In this document: in pieces, positions 33,287 through 42,502 of the stretch
Numbering within the stretch: the first letter of the stretch is position 1
Layout of the letters: every line of letters starts with the position of its first letter
NCBI GenBank assembly: GCA_015059805.1
Contig: SUZO01000011.1
Coordinates: forward strand, 1-59,223
From: Rikenellaceae bacterium
GTDB lineage: Bacteria; Bacteroidota; Bacteroidia; Bacteroidales; Rikenellaceae
Direction: 5' to 3'
DNA length: 59,223 bases
The notes under the pieces: generated by a model
Database searches by the model: none
The model's input: only the letters and a program-made list of their open reading frames with translations
What the model was told of the DNA's origin: nothing
Position numbers and translations under genes: made by a program

Positions 33287-34058
33287 TTTTAGTGCCGAGC
33301 AGATGTACGAGATGCTTGAGGCTCTGCACGATAAGTATAACAATACCGATTTTATTGAGGCTGACCCAATCTCTGTTCCACATAGCTTTACCGATGACCG
33401 CGACAAGGAGATTGCGGGCTTTTTGGCAGCAACAATCGCTTGGGGAAACCGTAAGGCTATAGTGCGCTCGGCTCGCCGAATGATGGAGTATATGGACTTT
33501 GCACCATATAGCTTTGTTATGAATGCAGAGCAGAGCGATTTGGAGCGATTGAAGAGCTATGTACATCGTACATTTAACGGGCAGGATTTTGTGGACTTTG
33601 TGCGAGCTATGCAGAGGGTCTGCCGAAAATATACTACTATCGGAAACCTCTTTCAGAGTAGCTACTTAAAGCATGGGGATATGGCGGCGGTGCTGTCAGA
33701 GGTGCGCCGCGAGTTCTTCTCGGCGGAGCATAATCCACATTGTGAAAAACACTTCTCGTCAATAGACAAGGGGGCGGCATGTAAGCGACTCAATATGTAT
33801 CTTCGTTGGTTTGTCCGCTCGGATAATCGCGGTGTAGACTTTGGTTTGTGGCGTAAAATACCTGCATCGGCACTCTACCTGCCACTTGATGTGCATAGCG
33901 GCAATATGGGACGAGCCTTGGGGCTTCTGTCGCGCAAACAGAACGACTGGAAGGCGACGGCGGAGATTACAGAGAGCCTTCGTAAGTTCTGCGCTGAGGA
34001 TCCTGTGAAGTATGACTATGCGCTCTTTGGCGCAGGTATAGATGGATTTTTACGATGA
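33270..34058 (+). CDS. DUF2400 (TIGR02757) family protein
   Basis: 262 residues. Family phrases seen: DRDKEIAGFLAATIAWGNRK (~45-65), SSIDKGAACKRLNMYLRWFVR, PLDVHSGNMGRALGLL and a final DYALFGAGIDG. The fold is probably a helical relative of the HhH DNA glycosylases; the biochemical role is not established. It overlaps lolD by 17 nt and trmN6 by 4 nt in a tightly packed operon, as is common in Bacteroidales. Confidence 0.85.
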   Translation: MEQYSDFSAEQMYEMLEALHDKYNNTDFIEADPISVPHSFTDDRDKEIAGFLAATIAWGNRKAIVRSARRMMEYMDFAPYSFVMNAEQSDLERLKSYVHRTFNGQDFVDFVRAMQRVCRKYTTIGNLFQSSYLKHGDMAAVLSEVRREFFSAEHNPHCEKHFSSIDKGAACKRLNMYLRWFVRSDNRGVDFGLWRKIPASALYLPLDVHSGNMGRALGLLSRKQNDWKATAEITESLRKFCAEDPVKYDYALFGAGIDGFLR

Positions 34059-34756
34059 GTGATACCTTTCAGTTTAAGCAATTTGCTGTAAATCAGGCAG
34101 GTGTGGCGATGAAGGTCGGCACAGACGGGGTGCTTCTCGGTGCTTGGGTAGCTGTTGATGGCGCTAAGAGCGTACTTGATATTGGCACTGGCACAGGGGT
34201 TATTGCTCTGATGATGGCGCAACGAGGTGGCGCTGAGAGGATTGTTGGCGTGGATATTGACCAGACGGCGGCTCAGTGTGCAGCAGAAAACTTTGCAGCC
34301 TCGCCATGGGCAGAGCGACTCACGGCTCTACACACTTCGGTGCAGGAGTATGATGGGCATACTTTTGACCTTATAGTCTCCAATCCGCCATATTTTACCA
34401 ATTCGCTACTCTGTCCCGACAACTCTCGCACAACGGCTCGCCATACTACAAGCCTCAGCTTTGAGGATTTGGATAGCTCTGTTTGTAGAGTGTTGGATAG
34501 GGATACGGGTCGCTTTGCGCTTATCCTTCCAGCGGAGCAGATGGAACGCTATCTGACACTTACACGCCTTAACCTTGTGCGTCGGTGCGATGTCTATTCA
34601 AAGGCGGGGGGAAAGCTCGTGCGAGTGATGGCTGAGCTTTCGTTTGTAGAGCCGCAGAGTGTAGAGCATCAGAAAATTATCATCTATGGTGATAGTGGCA
34701 GGGAGTACACTGAGCAATATCGCGGACTGACGAAGGATTTTTATCTGAAATTTTGA
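34055..34756 (+). CDS. trmN6: tRNA1(Val) (adenine37-N6)-methyltransferase
   Basis: 233 residues; AdoMet-dependent methylation of A37 in tRNA1(Val). N-terminal FQFKQFAVNQAGVAMKVGTDGVLLGAW is family-specific (split here as FQFKQFAVNQ and MKVGTDGVLLGAW). AdoMet-binding DIGTGTGVIALMMAQR (~42-57) and the N6-adenine motif NPPYF (~109-113) follow. The last gene of the overlapping operon; its stop codon lies inside the -33 region of the next promoter. Confidence 0.9.
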   Translation: MSDTFQFKQFAVNQAGVAMKVGTDGVLLGAWVAVDGAKSVLDIGTGTGVIALMMAQRGGAERIVGVDIDQTAAQCAAENFAASPWAERLTALHTSVQEYDGHTFDLIVSNPPYFTNSLLCPDNSRTTARHTTSLSFEDLDSSVCRVLDRDTGRFALILPAEQMERYLTLTRLNLVRRCDVYSKAGGKLVRVMAELSFVEPQSVEHQKIIIYGDSGREYTEQYRGLTKDFYLKF

Positions 34757-34782
34757 TAATTAGATGAAAAAAAGTAACTTTG
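34753..34782 (+). promoter_or_regulatory. Promoter of the DUF4831 gene
   Basis: TTG (34753-34755) overlaps the trmN6 stop codon, and TAACTTTG (34775-34782) follows after 19 nt. The ATG at 34787 is only 4 nt later, which suggests a leaderless transcript. Confidence 0.85.
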
Positions 34783-34786
34783 TAGT

Positions 34787-35644
34787 ATGAAACATATCTT
34801 TGCCTTTATATTTACACTCTGCTGTGTGGCGACAATGTCGGCGCAGGGAGTTGTTCGCACAGGACTCTATGCGAAGGATGGTGTTGTTCTCTACTCTGAC
34901 CCGCAGAGTGAGGTTACTGTCGCTGTGACAGTGAAGAGTACACTTTTTACCCCTGGTGAATTTGCTCGCTATGCGCAGAAGATGCTCGGTGTGCGTGCTT
35001 CACTTGCTGAGAAGCGACAGACTGAGGTTGTTTGTGCTCAGGTTATATGTGGGAAAAGTGACCTACAGCCAACAAAGCAGATAACTTCTACCGCTACAGA
35101 GGTTGTGCTACCAGCATATAAGAGCGATAATCGTGCACAGAGTGCTGAGCAACAGGCTGCAGCTGCTGCAGATATGATTTTTTCACTGCGTCGTAGCCGT
35201 AAGGAGTTAATCACTGGCGATGCAGGCGAGAATGTCTTTGGGGCGGGTCTTGCCTCTGCTCTATCAAAGATAGATGCTATGGAGCAGCAATGTCTTGATA
35301 TGTTCTATGGTACTACAACTACAACTGTTGAGCGTAAGGTGTTCCATCTTACTCCAAACAGCGCTGAGAAGAACTATATACTTGCTCGCTATCGTGATGG
35401 CGTGGGTCTGCTACCATTAGAGGATCTGTCAGGTGAGCCGATAATGCTCTGCTTCACCCCGCAGGCTGTAGATACCTCTACATTACCACTGGCAACAGAG
35501 AAGGATAAAAATAAGGGTCAGTTTGCTGTTCCTGCTCTTTGTAAGGCAGAGCTACTGCTTGGTACTCAGACACTTGATAGCAAGGTTACTCCTATCTATC
35601 AGTATGGAGAGCGTGTGGTTTTAGCACTTCCTGTATCAAAATAA
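34787..35644 (+). CDS. DUF4831 family exported protein
   Basis: 285 residues with signal peptide MKHIFAFIFTLCCVATMSA. The pattern FTPGEFARYAQKMLGV, AADMIFSLRRSRKELITGDAGE and a late LLPLEDLSGEPIMLCFTP is that of DUF4831, a periplasmic family of Bacteroidetes without known function. The AlkD-like gene starts one base after its stop codon. Confidence 0.82.
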   Translation: MKHIFAFIFTLCCVATMSAQGVVRTGLYAKDGVVLYSDPQSEVTVAVTVKSTLFTPGEFARYAQKMLGVRASLAEKRQTEVVCAQVICGKSDLQPTKQITSTATEVVLPAYKSDNRAQSAEQQAAAAADMIFSLRRSRKELITGDAGENVFGAGLASALSKIDAMEQQCLDMFYGTTTTTVERKVFHLTPNSAEKNYILARYRDGVGLLPLEDLSGEPIMLCFTPQAVDTSTLPLATEKDKNKGQFAVPALCKAELLLGTQTLDSKVTPIYQYGERVVLALPVSK

Positions 35645-35645
35645 C

Positions 35646-36287
35646 ATGCAAAATAATACATCAAAGATGGTCACTCTGCTCGGTAAAATCCGCAAGCAGA
35701 TGAATGGCGCTGTGCTTGATACTTTTCGCTATTACGGTGCTAAGTACGGCATGAACTATGGCGTGGCTATACATAGCATTCGTGAAATGGCAGCTGAGCA
35801 GGGTACAGATCACGACCTTGCAAAGTTCCTCTACCGTCAGCAGGTGCGAGAGCTGCAGATTATCGCTCTCTGGATTGCCGATGCAGGGCGTGTAGTGGGC
35901 GAGGAGCTTGATTTTTGGCGAGTAGGTATTGTCAATTCTGAGATAGCAGAGCAGGCTGCGCAGGGTTTACTCTGTAATATCGCAGATATTGAGAAGATGT
36001 TGGATAACTGGTGTAGTGACGACGATAGCATTGTCGCCTATGCCGCACTTCTTGCCGCCTCGCGTAGTGGGACTGTGGGCGCAGAGTGCGTGGAGAGGGC
36101 TGTTGTTCAAGCTGTTACAAACCATTTGGATAACCACCTTGTAGCTCAGGGAACTATTGCACTGTTGGCATCAATAATTACCAAAGATAGATTGTGCGTT
36201 GAGCGCACTATTACAAAACTACCGCAGAATCGTAGTGCCGAGCTAATCACGGAGGAGATAAAGTGGCGTTTGGAGTATAGCTTTTGA
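35646..36287 (+). CDS. AlkD-like HEAT-repeat DNA alkylation repair family protein
   Basis: 213 residues, all helical. MNGAVLDTFRYYGAKYGMNY, GVAIHSIREMA and LYRQQVRELQIIALWIAD match the Bacteroidetes members of the AlkD-type HEAT-like family, which remove alkylated bases or bind DNA in the better-known members. Family assignment is by these phrases; whether this one is a glycosylase is not shown. Co-transcribed with the DUF4831 gene. Confidence 0.65.
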   Translation: MQNNTSKMVTLLGKIRKQMNGAVLDTFRYYGAKYGMNYGVAIHSIREMAAEQGTDHDLAKFLYRQQVRELQIIALWIADAGRVVGEELDFWRVGIVNSEIAEQAAQGLLCNIADIEKMLDNWCSDDDSIVAYAALLAASRSGTVGAECVERAVVQAVTNHLDNHLVAQGTIALLASIITKDRLCVERTITKLPQNRSAELITEEIKWRLEYSF

Positions 36288-36330
36288 TACTTTATTTCTC
36301 AAATAGGCGTTTATTTCAAAAATAAGTTTG

Positions 36331-36338
36331 TATCTTTG
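36331..36338 (+). promoter_or_regulatory. -7 box of the M23-dxr-rseP-radA-MATE operon
   Basis: TATCTTTG, 17 nt before the ATG at 36356; no exact -33 TTG at the best spacing. Confidence 0.65.
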
Positions 36339-36355
36339 TAAAAATATGTGCTTAT

Positions 36356-37210
36356 ATGAAGCTATTTGAGAAAATTTCACTTTGGTGGCATAATATATTT
36401 CGTAAGCGTAAGGTGGCAATTATTGAGCCAGAGAGTGGCGTGGAGCGTTGGTATGCGCACCTCTCGCCAATGGCTATGACAATGACTGCTGTGGCGCTTG
36501 TATCAATCGTCTTTGCCCTGCTGCTTGTGCTTGTGGCATACACCCCACTGCTTGATATGCTTCCTGGTTATAGAACAGATGCTTCGCGTTCTCGCCAGAC
36601 CCTTATTCGTACACTTATCCGCGTGGACTCTTTGGAGCGTAAGGTGAACGATATGCTTGTCTATAACGAGAATCGTATCCTTGTTGTAGATGGCAAGATG
36701 CCAGCCATGAGCTCAGTGAGGAGCGACTCTGTGGCTTTTGATAAGAGCATTGTGCCCCCATCGGGTGCAGATACTATTTTCCGTCGCCAGATGGAGAATG
36801 ACCGCCTCTATGCGCTCAATCGGGGTACAACTTCTCAGCAACGTACAACTATCAACGCTGTAAAACCTATGGAGGGCATTATCGCTGAGCGATTTAATGC
36901 CAAGGTGGGACTCTTTGGTATCCGTATGGCTGCGGCGGCAGAGCAGCAGATTCTCTCTATTGCAGATGGAACTGTTGTGGCGGTGGATTGGCTACCTGAG
37001 AGTGGAAATAGTATCATGGTGCAGCATGATAACGGTATAGCCTCTATCTATCGCAATCTTTCGGGTGCTATAGTGACTAAGGGTCAGAGGGTTATCTCTG
37101 GCGAGGTGATTGGCTACTCGGCTGTGGAGGATGAGGCGGAAAAGATGTTTGAATTTGAGATGTGGATGGGTGGTAAGCCGCTCAATCCAGAGTCATATAT
37201 ACTATTCTAA
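36356..37210 (+). CDS. M23-type (LytM) domain membrane protein, probably catalytically inactive
   Basis: 284 residues: a cytosolic N-terminus, one TM helix (~43-65), a short coiled-coil region, and a C-terminal LytM/M23 fold (~170-284: ILSIADGTVVAVDWL, GNSIMVQHDNGIASIYRNL, GQRVISGEVIGYS). The zinc ligands expected in the first (HxxxxxxxD) and last (HxH) motifs are replaced (GLFGIRMAAAAEQQ; FEFEMW), so it is likely a regulator of cell-wall hydrolases like EnvC/NlpD rather than an enzyme. dxr follows 2 nt later. Confidence 0.8.
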   Translation: MKLFEKISLWWHNIFRKRKVAIIEPESGVERWYAHLSPMAMTMTAVALVSIVFALLLVLVAYTPLLDMLPGYRTDASRSRQTLIRTLIRVDSLERKVNDMLVYNENRILVVDGKMPAMSSVRSDSVAFDKSIVPPSGADTIFRRQMENDRLYALNRGTTSQQRTTINAVKPMEGIIAERFNAKVGLFGIRMAAAAEQQILSIADGTVVAVDWLPESGNSIMVQHDNGIASIYRNLSGAIVTKGQRVISGEVIGYSAVEDEAEKMFEFEMWMGGKPLNPESYILF

Positions 37211-37212
37211 AG

Positions 37213-38367
37213 ATGGAGAGACAACGTATAGCACTTCTTGGCTCTACAGGCTCAATAGGAGTGCAGACACTTGATATAGTTCGTGAAAATAGCAACCTTT
37301 TTGAGGTTACAACCCTCACGGCTCATCGTAATTGGGAGCAGCTGGCTAAGCAGGCTGTTGAGTTTAATGTTGATAGCGTGGTTATTGCAGACGCTTCGCT
37401 CTATGAGCCTCTCAGTCAGGCTCTTGCGGCATATCCGATAAAGGTATATGCGGGCGAGCAGGCAGTAGCGCAGGTGGCGGCTGACGATAATGTAGATGTG
37501 GTTGTCAATGCCCTTGTGGGTTATGCGGGTCTGCAGCCGACTGTTGCGGCAATCAAAAAGTCAAAGAAGATTGCCCTTGCAAATAAGGAGACCCTTGTTG
37601 TTGCTGGTGGGTTAGTTATGCGCCTTGCTGAGCAGTACCGCGCACCGATACTCCCGATAGACTCTGAGCACTCTGCAATTTTCCAGTGCCTTATTGGTGA
37701 GCTAAGCCCGTTGCGACAGCTTATTATCACTTGTAGTGGTGGCTCATTGAGAGATTTGCCGATTGAGGCACTTAAGGATGTAACGCCAGAGCAGGCGCTT
37801 AAGCATCCACAGTGGACTATGGGCGCAAAGATTACCATAGACTCGTCTACGCTTGTCAATAAGGGATTTGAGGTTATAGAGGCGGCTTGGCTCTTTGGTC
37901 TTGATGCAGATAAAATCTCAGTTCTGCTGCACCCTCAGTCGGTTGTGCACTCAATGGTTGAGTTTGAGGATGGAGCAATCAAGGCACAGCTCGGTACGCC
38001 CGATATGCACATGCCAATCTCCTTTGCGCTGATGTACCCATATCGTGCGCGACGAGATGAACACTTCAGCTTTGCTGATAACCCAACACTGACCTTTGCT
38101 CAGGTGGATAGGGTAAAGTATCCGGCACTTGATATTGCCTATAACTGCCTACGTGCTGGCGGAACGGCAGCCTGCACGATGAATGGCGCAAATGAGGTGG
38201 CTGTGGCAGCGTTCCTTAACCACCAGTGCGGCTATTTGGATATTGTCCGCACCATTGAGTACGCCCTTGAGCATACACAGTTTGTGGCAAATCCGACACT
38301 TGAGGATTATGCTCAGGTGAATGCCGAATCTCGCGCTCTGGCAGCCCAATTTTTGAAGTTAAAATAG
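37213..38367 (+). CDS. dxr: 1-deoxy-D-xylulose 5-phosphate reductoisomerase
   Basis: 384 residues; converts DXP to MEP with NADPH, the committed step of non-mevalonate isoprenoid synthesis. GSTGSIGVQTLDIV (10-23) binds NADPH; ANKETLVVAGGLV, DSEHSAIFQCL and TIDSSTLVNKGFEVIEA carry the metal- and substrate-binding residues; GTPDMHMPISFALMYP and MNGANEVAVAAFL are conserved near the end. Normal length and intact. The second gene of the operon, followed 8 nt later by rseP, another envelope function. Confidence 0.97.
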   Translation: MERQRIALLGSTGSIGVQTLDIVRENSNLFEVTTLTAHRNWEQLAKQAVEFNVDSVVIADASLYEPLSQALAAYPIKVYAGEQAVAQVAADDNVDVVVNALVGYAGLQPTVAAIKKSKKIALANKETLVVAGGLVMRLAEQYRAPILPIDSEHSAIFQCLIGELSPLRQLIITCSGGSLRDLPIEALKDVTPEQALKHPQWTMGAKITIDSSTLVNKGFEVIEAAWLFGLDADKISVLLHPQSVVHSMVEFEDGAIKAQLGTPDMHMPISFALMYPYRARRDEHFSFADNPTLTFAQVDRVKYPALDIAYNCLRAGGTAACTMNGANEVAVAAFLNHQCGYLDIVRTIEYALEHTQFVANPTLEDYAQVNAESRALAAQFLKLK

Positions 38368-38375
38368 TATAATAT

Positions 38376-39701
38376 ATGGAGACAGTAATTAGAATTATTC
38401 AATTTTTTCTTAGCTTGACACTGCTTGTGACAGTGCATGAGTTTGGACACTTTATTATGGCGCGACTCTTTAAGATTCGCGTCGATAAGTTCTATATCTT
38501 CTTTGATTGGGGATTTTCGCTCTTTAAGTTTAAGCGTGGAGATACAGAGTATGGTATGGGTTGGCTGCCATTAGGTGGATATTGCCAGATTGCTGGTATG
38601 ATTGACGAGAATCAGGGTAGTAAGGACCTTGCTTCAGAGCCACAGTCGTGGGAGTTCCGCTCAAAGCCAGCTTGGCAGCGCTTCTGCGTGCTTGTGGCTG
38701 GTGTTACGATGAATGTAATCCTTGCCTTTTTTATCTACTGCGGCATAAGCTATGCTTGGGGCGAGCAGTACCTTGCAAATGAGGTTGTTACAAGTGGCTA
38801 TGGATATAGCTTTAACGCCGATGGTGAGGATTTAGGCTTTAAGGATGGTGACGGCATTATTGCTATCAATGATGAGCAGATTGTAAATAGCGCAGCGGTG
38901 CTTTCGCGCGTGATTCTTGCTGATGGTGACCTTAATGTTATGGTGCTGCGTAATGGTATGCCTACGGGTGTTGTTGTGCCATACGAGAAGATTAACAAGT
39001 TGCGCCAGAAGGAGGATTTTGGGGCGTTCTGCTCTGTGCTTCATCCATTTATTATTGACTCTCTCGTTTCACAAACCGCTATAGAGTCTGGTCTGCAGGT
39101 GGGCGATAAGGTTGTCGGCATAGATGGCATTGATGAGGTTGATTTTGCCGCTTACCAGCCGCTGCTTGCTCAGCGTGCAGGTAAGAGTGCTGAGCTTACT
39201 GTTGAGCGTGGTGAGGAGCAGCTCAAGATTCTTGTTCCTGTAAATAGCGAGGGTAAGATTGGCGTTATGACTGCCGCTCTGCCTTATAAACTTAGCACAA
39301 AGAGCTATTCACTTCTTGAGTCTATACCTGCGGGTGCGCGCCTTACGGGCAGAACGATAAAGAACTACTGGAATCAGCTCAAGCTTATCGTAAAGCCAGA
39401 TACTGGGCTCTATAAGCAGGTGGGTGGTTTTATCGCTATCGGTAAGATATTCCCTGGAACATGGGACTGGTATGCCTTCTGGTCAATGACGGCATTCCTC
39501 TCAATTATCCTTGCCATTATGAACATCATCCCAATCCCTGGTCTTGATGGCGGACATACGCTCTTTACACTCTGGGAGATGATTACCCGCCGCAAGGTTA
39601 GCGAGCGTGTGCTTGAGATTGCGCAGTACATCGGTCTGTTCCTGCTGCTTGCACTTATGCTCTTTGCAAACGGAAACGATATCTATAGACTCTTTAAGTA
39701 A
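38376..39701 (+). CDS. rseP: Site-2 intramembrane protease RseP
   Basis: 441 residues; an inner-membrane zinc protease that cleaves anti-sigma factors or signal-peptide remnants. TM1 contains HEFGH (21-25), two PDZ-like domains occupy ~115-315, and the C-terminal NIIPIPGLDGGHTLF carries the third zinc ligand. Length is normal. The final TAA shares its last A with the ATG of radA. Confidence 0.95.
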   Translation: METVIRIIQFFLSLTLLVTVHEFGHFIMARLFKIRVDKFYIFFDWGFSLFKFKRGDTEYGMGWLPLGGYCQIAGMIDENQGSKDLASEPQSWEFRSKPAWQRFCVLVAGVTMNVILAFFIYCGISYAWGEQYLANEVVTSGYGYSFNADGEDLGFKDGDGIIAINDEQIVNSAAVLSRVILADGDLNVMVLRNGMPTGVVVPYEKINKLRQKEDFGAFCSVLHPFIIDSLVSQTAIESGLQVGDKVVGIDGIDEVDFAAYQPLLAQRAGKSAELTVERGEEQLKILVPVNSEGKIGVMTAALPYKLSTKSYSLLESIPAGARLTGRTIKNYWNQLKLIVKPDTGLYKQVGGFIAIGKIFPGTWDWYAFWSMTAFLSIILAIMNIIPIPGLDGGHTLFTLWEMITRRKVSERVLEIAQYIGLFLLLALMLFANGNDIYRLFK

Positions 39702-41080
39702 TGGCAAAGGTTAAGAGGGCATATTTCTGTCGTGAGTGCGGCTATGACACCAATAAGTGGTTGGGCAAATGCCCCTCTTGCGGTGCGTGGAACTCCTTTG
39801 CAGAGGAGGTCGTAGCCGCGGCAAGCAGTGTGCCAGCACTTGTCGCCTCTCGTGCTATTGAGCCAGCGGTGCCGCAGAAGGTGCAGGATATTGAGTGTGG
39901 CAAGACTGTTCGCCTTGATACGGGCAATAGCGAGGTAAACCGCGTGCTTGGTGGGGGTGTTGTGCCAGGGTCGCTGATTCTTCTTGGTGGCGAGCCAGGT
40001 ATTGGTAAATCTACGCTCTCGTTGCAACTTGCCCTGACAGATAACGGCATGACTACGCTCTATGTCTCAGGCGAGGAGAGCGCGGAGCAGATACGCCTTC
40101 GTGCCGACAGAATAGGCATCCATAATCAGAACTGTACGGTCTATACCGAAACGCTACTTGAGAATGTTGTGGCGCAGATAGAGACCCTAAAGCCGCATAT
40201 TGTGGTAATAGACTCTATACAGACCATGGCATCGTCACTATTGGACTCTTCACCAGGAAGTGTCTCGCAGATTCGTGAGTGTGCGGCAACGCTTCTGAAG
40301 TATGCCAAGAGTACTGGTACGGCAATCTTTATCATCGGACATATAACCAAAGAGGGTACTATTGCAGGTCCGAAGGTGCTGGAACATATCGTAGATGTGG
40401 TGCTGCAGTTTGAGGGCGATAATAACAATATCTACCGAATTCTTCGCGGAATTAAGAACCGCTTTGGAGCAACCTTTGAGATTGGAGTCTTTGAGATGAC
40501 TGGCACGGGGCTTAAGTGCGTAGATAACCCGTCAGAGATTCTGCTTACCCACTATGCCGAGCCATTGAGCGGTGTGGCTGTGGGTGCTTCGGTAGATGGT
40601 GTGCGCCCATATCTTATTGAGGTGCAGGCACTTGTCAGTCAGGCGGCATACGGAACTCCGCAGCGAAATACTACGGGCTTTGACTCGCGAAGAATGAATA
40701 TGCTCATTGCCGTAATTGAGAAGAAGGTGGGACTAAAGATGTTCCAGAAGGATGTGTTCCTTAACTTTGCAGGTGGCTTCCGCGTTGCTGATACGGGGCT
40801 TGACCTTGCAGTTATCGCGGCAGTAATTTCATCATACTACGACTCGCCACTGCTTGAGGATATATGCTTTGCGGGAGAGATAGGTCTTTCGGGTGAGGTT
40901 CGTCCCGCTCCGCGTACTGACCAGCGCGTTGCAGAGGCTGCACGATTAGGTTTTAAGCGCATCGTTATCTCTGGCTATGCTCCAAAGCCGCAGAAAAAAG
41001 TTGAGGGTATAGAGGTTATTAGAATATATAGCGTGGTAGACTTAGCACGTCATATATTTAGCAATCAGATGGAGGAATAG
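39701..41080 (+). CDS. radA: DNA repair protein RadA
   Basis: 459 residues; a RecA-like ATPase that helps branch migration in recombination. Zinc finger CRECGYDTNKWLGKCPSC (~10-27), Walker A GGEPGIGKST (~97-106), Walker B HIVVIDSIQT, the RadA-specific KNRFGAT and a C-terminal Lon-like domain (DVFLNFAGGFRVADTGLDLA). Complete. One-base overlaps link it to rseP and to the MATE gene. Confidence 0.96.
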   Translation: MAKVKRAYFCRECGYDTNKWLGKCPSCGAWNSFAEEVVAAASSVPALVASRAIEPAVPQKVQDIECGKTVRLDTGNSEVNRVLGGGVVPGSLILLGGEPGIGKSTLSLQLALTDNGMTTLYVSGEESAEQIRLRADRIGIHNQNCTVYTETLLENVVAQIETLKPHIVVIDSIQTMASSLLDSSPGSVSQIRECAATLLKYAKSTGTAIFIIGHITKEGTIAGPKVLEHIVDVVLQFEGDNNNIYRILRGIKNRFGATFEIGVFEMTGTGLKCVDNPSEILLTHYAEPLSGVAVGASVDGVRPYLIEVQALVSQAAYGTPQRNTTGFDSRRMNMLIAVIEKKVGLKMFQKDVFLNFAGGFRVADTGLDLAVIAAVISSYYDSPLLEDICFAGEIGLSGEVRPAPRTDQRVAEAARLGFKRIVISGYAPKPQKKVEGIEVIRIYSVVDLARHIFSNQMEE

Positions 41081-42450
41081 TGTTGATACTTAGTGGATTA
41101 TCAAGATATAAAGAGGATTATAAAGCAAATCTAAAGTTGGCGCTCCCTGTAGCGCTGTCACAGTTGGGTTACATTATTGTGCAGTTTGCCGATAATGCCA
41201 TGGTTGGGGCGTATGGTGGACAAGACCCACTGCCACTCTCGGCGGTATCATTTGGTGTGATGATTAGTTTTGTGATGTTCAGCCTCAGCCTGGGCATCAC
41301 ACTCGGTATTACGCCTATTATTGGCGAGCACTTTGCTCGTGGAGAGTATCGCCGTACGGCACACTATTTACAGAGTTCGCTGGTAACTTTTCCAATTATC
41401 GGTGTGCTCTTTATGGTGCTGCAACTGCTCTCTGTGCCACTGCTCTATAAGATGGGACAACCTGTTGAGGTGGTAGATATGGCTGTGCCGTACTACAGAT
41501 TGATGGCATATAGTCTACCAGCAATAATGCTCTATGGCTGTTTTAAGCAGTTTCTTGAGGGTATGGGCGATACGACAACGCCGATGGTTATAGCCATTAC
41601 TACAAATGTAGTCAATGTGGTGCTAAACTGGGTGTTTATCTATGGTCATTTGGGTTTTGAGGCTATGGGAGTCTATGGAGCAGGTCTTGCAACGCTTATT
41701 GCTCGCTACCTCTCGCCAGTGCTTATTTTTGCCTACTTTGTCGTTAAGGGCGAGTGTAGGGATTACCTAAAGCTCTTCTCGCGAGGGGTGAACTACATAA
41801 AGGATACATACAAACTACTCAAGATAGGTGTGCCGACAGCGGGTCAGATGCTTCTTGAGGGTGCAGCCTTTGTTGTGACAAGTGTTATGATGGGGTGGTT
41901 TGGCGCTGAGGCTATTGCGGCAAATCAGGTGGCGATGACATACGGCAATGCGGCATTTATGCTCACAGTTGCACTGGGTAGCGCGGCAACTATCCGCACC
42001 TCGCACTGCTATGGACTGAGGGACAAAGAGCAGATGAAAAAGAGTATTATCTCTTCGGTGCATCTTGGTGCGCTGTGGGGAGTGTGTGTGCTGGTGGTAT
42101 TTATACTCTTCAGAGATGTGCTTCCTATTGCCTTTACGCCGAGCAGAGAGATTATTGCTCTTGCCTCGCCAATGCTTGTGCTTGTGGCGCTCTATCAGGT
42201 CTCAGATGCGATACAGGGAACACTTATCGGCGTGCTGAGGGGTGTGCAGGATGTAAAAATTATTGCCTACCTCTCTTTTGTGGCGTATGTGCTACTTAAT
42301 ATTCCAGTCGGTTATCTATGTGCATTTACTTTCGGCTTTGGAAGTGTCGGATTGTTAGTAGGATACATCGTGGGGCTTACCACAGCGGCTGTTGGATATG
42401 GTATTAGGGTATACAGACGACTGAAAAGTGAAAAAATAGTGGCGGGTTAG
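41080..42450 (+). CDS. MATE family efflux transporter
   Basis: 456 residues with twelve predicted TM helices; multidrug or cation-coupled exporter. NAMVGAYGG, GITLGITPIIGEHFARGE, PAIMLYGCFKQFLEGMGDT and GAGLATLIARYLSP are typical of MATE proteins. The start is GTG 41080 or TTG 41083; a GGAGGA motif (41071-41076) sits closer to ideal spacing for the latter, a rare case of a Shine-Dalgarno in this window. Substrate unknown. Confidence 0.9.
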   Translation: MLILSGLSRYKEDYKANLKLALPVALSQLGYIIVQFADNAMVGAYGGQDPLPLSAVSFGVMISFVMFSLSLGITLGITPIIGEHFARGEYRRTAHYLQSSLVTFPIIGVLFMVLQLLSVPLLYKMGQPVEVVDMAVPYYRLMAYSLPAIMLYGCFKQFLEGMGDTTTPMVIAITTNVVNVVLNWVFIYGHLGFEAMGVYGAGLATLIARYLSPVLIFAYFVVKGECRDYLKLFSRGVNYIKDTYKLLKIGVPTAGQMLLEGAAFVVTSVMMGWFGAEAIAANQVAMTYGNAAFMLTVALGSAATIRTSHCYGLRDKEQMKKSIISSVHLGALWGVCVLVVFILFRDVLPIAFTPSREIIALASPMLVLVALYQVSDAIQGTLIGVLRGVQDVKIIAYLSFVAYVLLNIPVGYLCAFTFGFGSVGLLVGYIVGLTTAAVGYGIRVYRRLKSEKIVAG

Positions 42451-42472
42451 TGCATTTTCTCGCATTTTGTTG

Positions 42473-42480
42473 TATCTTTG
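42473..42480 (+). promoter_or_regulatory. -7 box of the ricT-gldH-trmB operon
   Basis: TATCTTTG preceded by an AT-rich region, 23 nt before the ATG at 42503. Confidence 0.65.
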
Positions 42481-42502
42481 TAAATAAAGTATTGTTGATA
42501 AT

